Below are positions 58,357 to 64,000 of a stretch of 64,000 nucleotides of DNA, piece by piece (position 1 is the first letter of the stretch; every line of letters begins with the position of its first letter). The stretch is from an endosymbiont of Galathealinum brachiosum (GTDB lineage Bacteria; Pseudomonadota; Gammaproteobacteria; SZUA-229): positions 186,001-250,000 of the forward strand of contig QFXC01000008.1 in assembly GCA_003349885.1 (NCBI GenBank), written 5' to 3'. The position numbers and the translations under genes were made by a program. Below the pieces are notes generated by a model. The model ran no database searches, was not told the DNA's origin, and saw only the letters and a list, made by a program, of their open reading frames with translations.

Positions 58357-58734
58357 TGGATTCTCAGATACCGTTCGTCTAAATTACGAAACACTAATAT
58401 AGCAGTTAAACATAATATTATCTATTAACTATTTAGTGAGCATTTAATAATAGCATTCTAAAATAATGTGTGTATTCATAGGGTTAACTCATATAAGTAA
58501 ACTACATTTCATCTCTTCCAGTTTTAAAAATTAGTTAATATTCGAGCAATTAAAAAATGTAATAAGCCGTATAAATAATTTGAATTATCAAACAAGCTGG
58601 GCTGGCCTTATATATTGATTATGAATTTTATAAAAGGAGCTAAATAACAAGTTTATACCTGCCCGCCTTACCAGTTAATAGAGTTTAATCTATAGCGGTA
58701 TTCCGGCCATAGTCAACACTAACGGAGTTAATCT
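58357..58734. other. Gap of 378 bp between divergent nasA and the host-attachment-like gene
   Basis: AT-rich sequence with promoters in both directions. An orphan GGAG-like site near 58635-58645 has no gene after it. I found no riboswitch, hairpin or small gene that I would defend. Confidence 0.5.
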
Positions 58735-59163
58735 ATGCCTAAAACCTGGGTTGTGGTTGCAGAAAGCAGCCGTGCAAAAATTTACGAAGTTGAAAAAAAT
58801 GAATCAAATAAATCCCTTAAAGAAATCACTGGCTTTACTCATTCAATCAACAGAAGTCACTTCCAACACCTGAGCGGTAATCAGCAAAAAGAAAGCAGGC
58901 ATTCGCAGTTATGCGGCTCACTCGATACCCATAAAGATCATGAACGCACAGAGTTTGCGCGCACCATCGGTGATCACTTAAATTCGGCTAGAAACAAAGG
59001 CCAGTTTAATAAACTTATATTAATGTCACCACCAAAATTTCTTGGTGACCTGAGAAAAAATCTGGGTAATGAAACAAATAAATTCGTAGTATCAGAAGTG
59101 GATAAAAACCTTGTTCGACACACCTTAAAAGATATTCAGGCACATATGCCTATAAGGTACTAG
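58735..59163 (+). CDS. Host-attachment-protein family (PF10116-type)
   Basis: The 142-residue soluble protein has the pattern TWVVVAESSRAKIYEVE, a central HE...FA..I...L polar helix (DHERTEFARTIGDHLNSA), and LILMSPPKFLGDLRKNL with the C-terminal HTLKDIQAHMP. It belongs to the family first described as needed for Agrobacterium attachment to plant cells. The fold resembles the eRF1/Pelota-like group, so attachment is not its general role. The gene is single, with ACGGAG before the start and a strong terminator behind. Confidence 0.88.
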   Translation: MPKTWVVVAESSRAKIYEVEKNESNKSLKEITGFTHSINRSHFQHLSGNQQKESRHSQLCGSLDTHKDHERTEFARTIGDHLNSARNKGQFNKLILMSPPKFLGDLRKNLGNETNKFVVSEVDKNLVRHTLKDIQAHMPIRY

Positions 59164-59186
59164 GGGTAGTCTTAAGTCAAAAACAA

Positions 59187-59217
59187 AAAAGCGATATCCC
59201 AAAGGGATATCGCTTTT
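59187..59217. terminator. Bidirectional terminator
   Basis: Perfect 14-base arms (59187-59200 and 59204-59217) with a three-base loop. A-rich sequence on the left and TTTT on the right allow termination in both directions, between the convergent host-attachment-like and SulP genes. Confidence 0.92.
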
Positions 59218-59255
59218 GACTAAAGATGTATACCTTCCGACTTAAGGTTTTCTCA

Positions 59256-60782
59256 TCAAGCCAGTTTATCATCAGCAACATGGTAGCTAGGATCTTCAAG
59301 CCTGTTTACCTCTACCAGATCACCTGCTTTATCCAGTAACTGCTTACACTCTTCTGATAAATGGCGTAAATGAAGTTTCTTGCCTGCTTTAATATAACGT
59401 TCTGCTAAGTTATCAATCGCTTCAATGGCTGAATGGTCAGACACACGTGAATTTTTAAATTCAATAATGACATCTTCAGGGTCATTTTCCGGCGCAAATA
59501 ATTCACGGAAGTTTTTAACTGAACCAAAAAATAAAGGCCCGTTCAACTCATATACTTTCGAACCTTTATCATCAATATAATCTGTAACATTAATATGTTT
59601 TGCATGTTCCCATGCAAATACTAATGCCGATACAATGACACCAACAACAACCGCTATTGCGAGATCACTTGCAACGGTTACGCCTGAAACAAGCACAATA
59701 ACAAATGCATCATGACGTGGAATTTTTCCGAAGATACGGAAACTTGACCATTCAAATGTACCTATTACTACAATAAACATAACACCCACTAATGCAGCCA
59801 TGGGAATTTGCTCAATTAAACTGGATGCAAACAAAATAAATGCCAGTAAAAATAGCGCAGCGGAAACACCTGATAAACGTTGATGACCACCAGAATTAAC
59901 ATTAATCATACTCTGGCCAATCATGGCACAGCCACCCATACCACCAAAAAACCCGGTTGCAGTATTTGCTATACCCTGACCGATACATTCACGGTTTCCA
60001 CGCCCCCGGGTATTGGTTATTTCATCTATTAATGTCAATGTTAATAAAGACTCAATTAAACCAATTGCCGCTAAAATAATGGCGTAGGGAAAAATAATTT
60101 TAAGTGTCTCTAAATCAAATGGAACAAGTGGAATATGGAACTGTGGCAATTCACCTTTAATGGATGCCAGATCACCAACGGTATTCGTATCTATATTCAA
60201 ACCAATGACTAATAATGAAACAACCACAATAGCAGCAAGTGACGAGGGTACAGCGGTGGTAAGCTTTGGTAAGAAATGAATAATAGCCATGGTTAATACG
60301 ATTAAACCGCCAAAGATCAATAATGGCGCACCTGTCATCCATTCTGATACTCCATTCACATCAACCTGAAAACTCTTCATTTGCGCAAGGAAAATAACAA
60401 TTGCCAGACCATTTACAAAACCCAGCATTACCGGGTGTGGCACGATACGAATAAACTTACCTAACTTAAATACACCCGCAAGTATCTGTAATATCCCCGT
60501 TAACACAACAGCTGCAAACAGGTACTCAACCCCGTGATCCGCCACCAGAGCCACCATAACAACCGCCATAGCGCCCGTTGCACCCGATATCATTCCCGGG
60601 CGACCGCCAAAGATAGCCGCTAACAAACCCACCATAAATGCCGCATATAAACCAACCAGTGGTTCAACACCCGCAATAAAAGCAAAAGCTATCGCTTCTG
60701 GCACCAGCGCTAACGCAACTGTTAATCCTGAAAGGACTTCGTTTTGGACACATACACGATTTTCACATCCCAGACGGAACAT
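59256..60782 (-). CDS. SulP family anion transporter with STAS domain
   Basis: The 508-residue inner-membrane protein has about 12-14 hydrophobic segments. Family signatures include [20 protein letters not shown] near residue 20-40, [28 protein letters not shown], and the [20 protein letters not shown] block around 270-290. The C-terminal STAS domain (about 405-495) has [13 protein letters not shown] and ..[15 protein letters not shown]. SulP proteins carry sulfate, bicarbonate or other anions, often with Na+ or H+. The substrate is undetermined. No carbonic anhydrase or sulfate gene is adjacent. Confidence 0.9.
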   Translation of the reverse strand: MFRLGCENRVCVQNEVLSGLTVALALVPEAIAFAFIAGVEPLVGLYAAFMVGLLAAIFGGRPGMISGATGAMAVVMVALVADHGVEYLFAAVVLTGILQILAGVFKLGKFIRIVPHPVMLGFVNGLAIVIFLAQMKSFQVDVNGVSEWMTGAPLLIFGGLIVLTMAIIHFLPKLTTAVPSSLAAIVVVSLLVIGLNIDTNTVGDLASIKGELPQFHIPLVPFDLETLKIIFPYAIILAAIGLIESLLTLTLIDEITNTRGRGNRECIGQGIANTATGFFGGMGGCAMIGQSMINVNSGGHQRLSGVSAALFLLAFILFASSLIEQIPMAALVGVMFIVVIGTFEWSSFRIFGKIPRHDAFVIVLVSGVTVASDLAIAVVVGVIVSALVFAWEHAKHINVTDYIDDKGSKVYELNGPLFFGSVKNFRELFAPENDPEDVIIEFKNSRVSDHSAIEAIDNLAERYIKAGKKLHLRHLSEECKQLLDKAGDLVEVNRLEDPSYHVADDKLA

Positions 60783-60932
60783 AGGCTTAACTCTTTTAAG
60801 TTGATTTACGGGTTTTGAAGGGCGCGAATTATAGCAGGTTTGATTTTTTCTTGATATGGCTCAAATAGAGCAAGTGAATTCAGGACCGACCCCTGTCGTC
60901 ATATAACCCCGAATTTAATCGCCTGATACTAA

Positions 60933-60967
60933 AAAGGCCAGCTCTCACTGAGTGAGGGCTGGCCTTT
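60933..60967 (-). terminator. Rho-independent terminator of adk
   Basis: Sixteen-base arms (60933-60948 and 60952-60967, one G-T wobble) with a three-base loop. The A-run on the plus strand becomes a T-run after the stem on the minus strand, which is right for adk. Confidence 0.92.
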
Positions 60968-61009
60968 AAGTATGAATTCCCTTTATTAAAGGAAATTTAT
61001 ATACAGATC

Positions 61010-61657
61010 TTACTTATTAGCGTCTAAACGAGCAGTGATTGCATCGATTACAGATTGGCTAGTAGTCGCATCAACAGATACCAGATTACCTTCTTTTTCA
61101 TAGAAGCCAACTAGTGGAGCTGTTTGCTCATTGAATACGTCAAGACGGTTACCGATAGCTTCTTCAGTTTCGTCATCACGCTGTACAACTGGACCACCAC
61201 ACTTGTCACACTTGCCTTCTTCTTTTGGTGGGTTAGATTTAACATTGTAAATTTCACCACAATCAGTACATGTACGACGAGTCGTTAAACGATCAAGGAT
61301 AACATCACGTGCAACCTGAATATCTACAACCATATCCAGCTCTTCACCGATGTCTTTCATTAATACTTTAAGTGCTTCAGCTTGAGGAATAGTACGTGGG
61401 AAACCGTCTAACAGGTAACCAGCTTTGCAATCGTCTTCTTTTAAACGTTCGCCCATGATACCCATGATCAGATCGTCAGATACTAAATCACCCGCTTTCA
61501 TTGCAGCTTCAGCTTGCTTACCAAGCTCTGTGCCAGCAGCAACTGCAGCACGCAGAATGTCACCAGTTGAAATTTGAACAGAGCCGTCCATTTTAGTCAG
61601 TAATTTAGCGACTGTGCCTTTACCAGCACCAGGTGCGCCTAACAGGATTAATTTCAT
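61010..61657 (-). CDS. adk: Adenylate kinase
   Basis: The 215-residue enzyme converts ATP plus AMP to 2 ADP. It has the P-loop GAPGAGKGTVAK (8-19), STGDILRAAV for AMP binding, and GYLLDGFPRT. A zinc-binding LID with two CxxC pairs (CTDCG and CDKCG, about residues 130-155) is a long-type form less common in gammaproteobacteria, where the four Cys are often replaced. It ends DATTSQSVIDAI. The gene is monocistronic, with a clear terminator. Confidence 0.96.
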   Translation of the reverse strand: MKLILLGAPGAGKGTVAKLLTKMDGSVQISTGDILRAAVAAGTELGKQAEAAMKAGDLVSDDLIMGIMGERLKEDDCKAGYLLDGFPRTIPQAEALKVLMKDIGEELDMVVDIQVARDVILDRLTTRRTCTDCGEIYNVKSNPPKEEGKCDKCGGPVVQRDDETEEAIGNRLDVFNEQTAPLVGFYEKEGNLVSVDATTSQSVIDAITARLDANK

Positions 61658-61840
61658 GTTTCTTCCTCAGTATTATGTGTGTTTTTCTGACCTGATGAGT
61701 GTGTTTCAGCAGGTATCTTAATTTCTGCTGCGCATAATACACCAATTTGAGATAAATCTCGGTGTAGTTTCATTTATTGCGCCATAAAATGAATTTTGTA
61801 TGATTTATCGCACTAAATCATCATCAGCCAAAGTTAACGC

Positions 61841-62113
61841 CTACAAACCATCTAATTCATTTCGCATAGAGTGAGCCAGATCAACCTTCTTTTTACGACT
61901 CAACTTACGTATCTCGTATTCCCTGCTTGCCGCATCAGAACGAGAGTCACACAAATCAAAATACACCATTTTTAATGGCCGTCTGGCTCTGGTGTACTTT
62001 GCCGCTTTATTATTATCTTCATTATGTTCATGTAGACGTCGTTTTGGATCAGTCGTAATCCCCGTGTAATAACTATCATCGGCACAGTGGAGTAAGTAAA
62101 CGTACCAACTCAT
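61841..62113 (-). CDS. GIY-YIG nuclease-like protein (YhbQ/UPF0213)
   Basis: The 90-residue protein consists of one GIY-YIG domain. It opens WYVYLLHCADDSYYTGITTDPKRRLHEHN, with the GIY-YIG strand pair appearing as VYL and YTGIT. It has the catalytic Arg in the RR..EHN segment and Glu in SREYEIRKLSRKKK. Relatives bind or cleave branched DNA, but their role is mostly unknown. It overlaps the EfpL-type gene stop by four bases, so the two are co-translated. Confidence 0.9.
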   Translation of the reverse strand: MSWYVYLLHCADDSYYTGITTDPKRRLHEHNEDNNKAAKYTRARRPLKMVYFDLCDSRSDAASREYEIRKLSRKKKVDLAHSMRNELDGL

Positions 62114-62673
62114 GCTCTGGACAGGTATTCCTGAGTTTCAGTATTAATTTTAATCGGCTGCCCGTTTGACAGGTATTCAGGTACCTGAACAACAAGCCCT
62201 GTTGAAAGTGTCGCCGGTTTTGTTCTTGCTGAAGACGATGCACCTTTAATACCGGGCGCGGTATCTTCTATCGTAAGCACAACGGAGGCTGGTAATTCTA
62301 TACCCATAATCTGATCTTCAACAATCAGTGCATTAACCCCTTCCAGACCTTCCATCAGAAATGCCAGTTCATCCTGTATATCCTCATCTGCAAGGGTATA
62401 TTGCTCATAAGACTCATTATCCATAAATACCCATGCATCCCCCTCCCTGTATAGAGGCTGCACCGCAGAGCGATTGACATCTATTACGTCAACATTTTCA
62501 TCCCCAAGAAAACCATGTTCAAATTTTTTCTTGGTAACCAGAACCTGCCCTTTCATCTTATAAATGGTATTACCACTACGTGATGAGGCGGTTTGACAGA
62601 AAACACTCTTAATTACAATATTCTGACCATCATGATGTATAAAGGAGCCGCGTTTAATTTCATTCGCTTTCAT
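62110..62673 (-). CDS. yeiP: EF-P paralog EfpL/YeiP
   Basis: The 187-residue protein has three EF-P domains: KOW-like N-terminal ([14 protein letters not shown]), an OB domain ([14 protein letters not shown]) and a C-terminal OB domain with [20 protein letters not shown]. The last is the YeiP signature, close to E. coli YeiP ([20 protein letters not shown]). The tip loop reads TASSRSGNT with Arg32, matching the YeiP/EfpL class rather than Lys-type EF-P. It helps ribosomes pass stalled peptides. It lies 78 bp from divergent rapA. Confidence 0.93.
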   Translation of the reverse strand: [187 protein letters not shown]

Positions 62674-62751
62674 AATTTATTTCTAATAATTGATTTTAAT
62701 TGTCACGTATAATAACGCTTTTTTAACAGGAAATCCGGGTCTTAAATAACC

Positions 62752-64000
62752 ATGTCAGAATTTGTAATAGACCAACGCTGGATAAATGATGCCGAATTAA
62801 TGATGGGACTGGGCACGGTTCTATCTGTTGAGCACCGTACGGTTAGCATATTATTTCATGCAACTGGAGAGACGCGTACATATGCAAAGGAATCAGCTCC
62901 ACTAACACGTATACGCTTTAATACCGGTGATGAAATTACTGATATTCATAAGCGGAAATTACAGGTTGAAGATGTTTTCGAAGAAGACTCTCTGCTCATC
63001 TATCAGGTTAAAACAGAAAACGGTGAATTAGAATTACTTGAAGAACGCGATCTGGACACGTCAATTCAGTTAAACAAGCCTCTCGAAAGACTAATTAGTG
63101 GCCAGGTAGATAAAAACAAATGGTTCGACCTGCGTTACCAGACATGGCTAAACCTGCAAAAAAACTATAGCAGCGGCATTAGTGGACTCACAGGCGCACG
63201 AACCAGCCTGATACCACATCAATTATATATAGCCAATGAAATTGCCAGCCGTTATGCACCACGCGTTTTACTTGCGGATGAAGTTGGTCTGGGCAAAACG
63301 ATTGAGGCCTGTTTGATTTTGCATCAACAGATGAATAGAGGCCGGGCCAATCGAGTGCTAATTATTGTACCGGATGCATTAATTCACCAATGGTTAGTAG
63401 AACTATTAAGACGTTTTAATTTATATTTTAGTATTTTTGATGAAGAACGTTGTCTCGCTATCACCGAGAGCACAGATTTTGAAAATCCATTTCATGCAGA
63501 ACAACAGATACTTTGCAGCCTCGATTTATTTACTAATAACCCAGACCGATTCGAACAGGTTCTTAATTCTGACTGGGATTTATTAATTATTGATGAAGCC
63601 CATCACCTTGCATGGAGTAATGAGCATGTTAGTGAAGAATATAAATTAGTAGAAAAACTGGCTGCTATTACCAAAGGTTTATTATTACTGACTGCAACAC
63701 CTGAACAGTTTGGCAAGGAGAGTCACTTTGCCAGATTACGCCTGCTAGACCCGGATCGGTTTAATGATTATGAAAGTTTTGTTCAACAGGAAAATCAGTA
63801 TCAGATAATTGCTGATTTAATAGAAGGCATTAGTAATAATGACCAACTGTCCGATTCATTATTAAATCATCTGATGTCACTGGAAAGTAATGTTGATATT
63901 GAATTAGTTAAAAACGGACAATTAACAGAACAGAATAAATCAGATGTAATTCACCATTTATTAGACTGTCACGGAACAGGTCGAGTGTTATTTAGAAATA
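62752..64000 (+). CDS. rapA: RNA polymerase-associated ATPase RapA, 5' part
   Basis: The gene runs off the right edge, and 416 codons are visible. The N-terminal domain (about 1-110) opens VIDQRWINDAELMMGLGTVLS. The Swi2/Snf2 helicase region then shows the Q-motif PHQLYIANEIA, Walker A LLADEVGLGKTIEACLIL (about 180), motif Ia VLIIVPDALIHQWLVEL, DEAH (LLIIDEAHHLAW, about 285) and motif III LLTATPEQ. RapA recycles RNA polymerase after termination. The frame is intact to the edge. Confidence 0.95.
   Translation, partial: MSEFVIDQRWINDAELMMGLGTVLSVEHRTVSILFHATGETRTYAKESAPLTRIRFNTGDEITDIHKRKLQVEDVFEEDSLLIYQVKTENGELELLEERDLDTSIQLNKPLERLISGQVDKNKWFDLRYQTWLNLQKNYSSGISGLTGARTSLIPHQLYIANEIASRYAPRVLLADEVGLGKTIEACLILHQQMNRGRANRVLIIVPDALIHQWLVELLRRFNLYFSIFDEERCLAITESTDFENPFHAEQQILCSLDLFTNNPDRFEQVLNSDWDLLIIDEAHHLAWSNEHVSEEYKLVEKLAAITKGLLLLTATPEQFGKESHFARLRLLDPDRFNDYESFVQQENQYQIIADLIEGISNNDQLSDSLLNHLMSLESNVDIELVKNGQLTEQNKSDVIHHLLDCHGTGRVLFRN

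Noticed and set aside
58600..58625. Sigma-54-like promoter in the gap after nasA
   Set aside because: TGG and TG lie at about the right distance, but the -12 part reads TTGAT rather than TTGCA and no enhancer-like repeats are seen.

Overview
The window is AT-rich chromosomal DNA of a gammaproteobacterium, probably marine. The evidence is the block pyrG-kdsA-eno-ftsB-ispD, together with ung, zapE, sixA, adk, an EfpL/YeiP-type EF-P paralog and rapA, all of which read as gammaproteobacterial proteins. A two-domain thioredoxin-like periplasmic protein paired with a small C..GC protein hints at a sulfur-oxidising lineage, but this is only an inference. I found no rRNA, tRNA or CRISPR array.

Layout. 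(1) Positions 1-7971 (+ strand) hold a two-helix membrane protein, an unrecognised zinc-ribbon protein with a long hydrophobic/amphipathic C-terminal half, and a four-gene envelope operon of three TPR proteins (two of them lipoproteins) plus a 77-residue secreted protein. (2) Positions 17985-8050 (- strand) are an orphan type VI secretion (T6SS) cargo island. Its order is hcp, vgrG, DUF6484 protein, DUF2169 protein, PAAR-like protein, TIGR02270 HEAT-like protein, a catalytically dead ketoacyl-synthase-like protein, a Tle1/DUF2235-type phospholipase effector, a DUF2931 protein and a small membrane protein. No core T6SS genes (sheath, baseplate, membrane complex, ClpV) are present. (3) Positions 32895-18148 (- strand) carry a lipoprotein, a 3875-residue two-partner-secretion adhesin (TpsA) and its outer-membrane transporter (TpsB). 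(4) Positions 32896-36839 form a patchwork: a paralogous lipoprotein with a duplicated promoter region, an 824-bp REP-associated transposase element with 25-bp inverted ends, a gene remnant cut by that element, and an unknown gene behind the remnant. (5) Positions 37131-40759 hold a solute-binding protein, a hipBA toxin-antitoxin locus with four matching operator palindromes, and an adenylate cyclase-FHA protein. (6) From ung (40872) to rapA (64000) the content is mainly housekeeping. It includes an EF-G gene with a stringent-type promoter and structured leader, a TonB-dependent receptor, an isolated nitrate reductase catalytic subunit and a SulP anion transporter.

How the genes fit together. 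Regions 1-4 are a cell-surface and contact-interaction zone. The T6SS island supplies a tube (Hcp), a tip (VgrG plus PAAR-like), loading/adaptor proteins and a lipase with probable immunity. The adjacent TPS system displays a giant adhesin. Both run on the same strand, and the TPR operon points towards them. The most interesting items are the pseudo-ketoacyl-synthase in the T6SS island, the duplicated lipoprotein/promoter pair around a transposase element, the four-operator hipBA control region, and the unrecognised zinc-ribbon protein at 907-2652.
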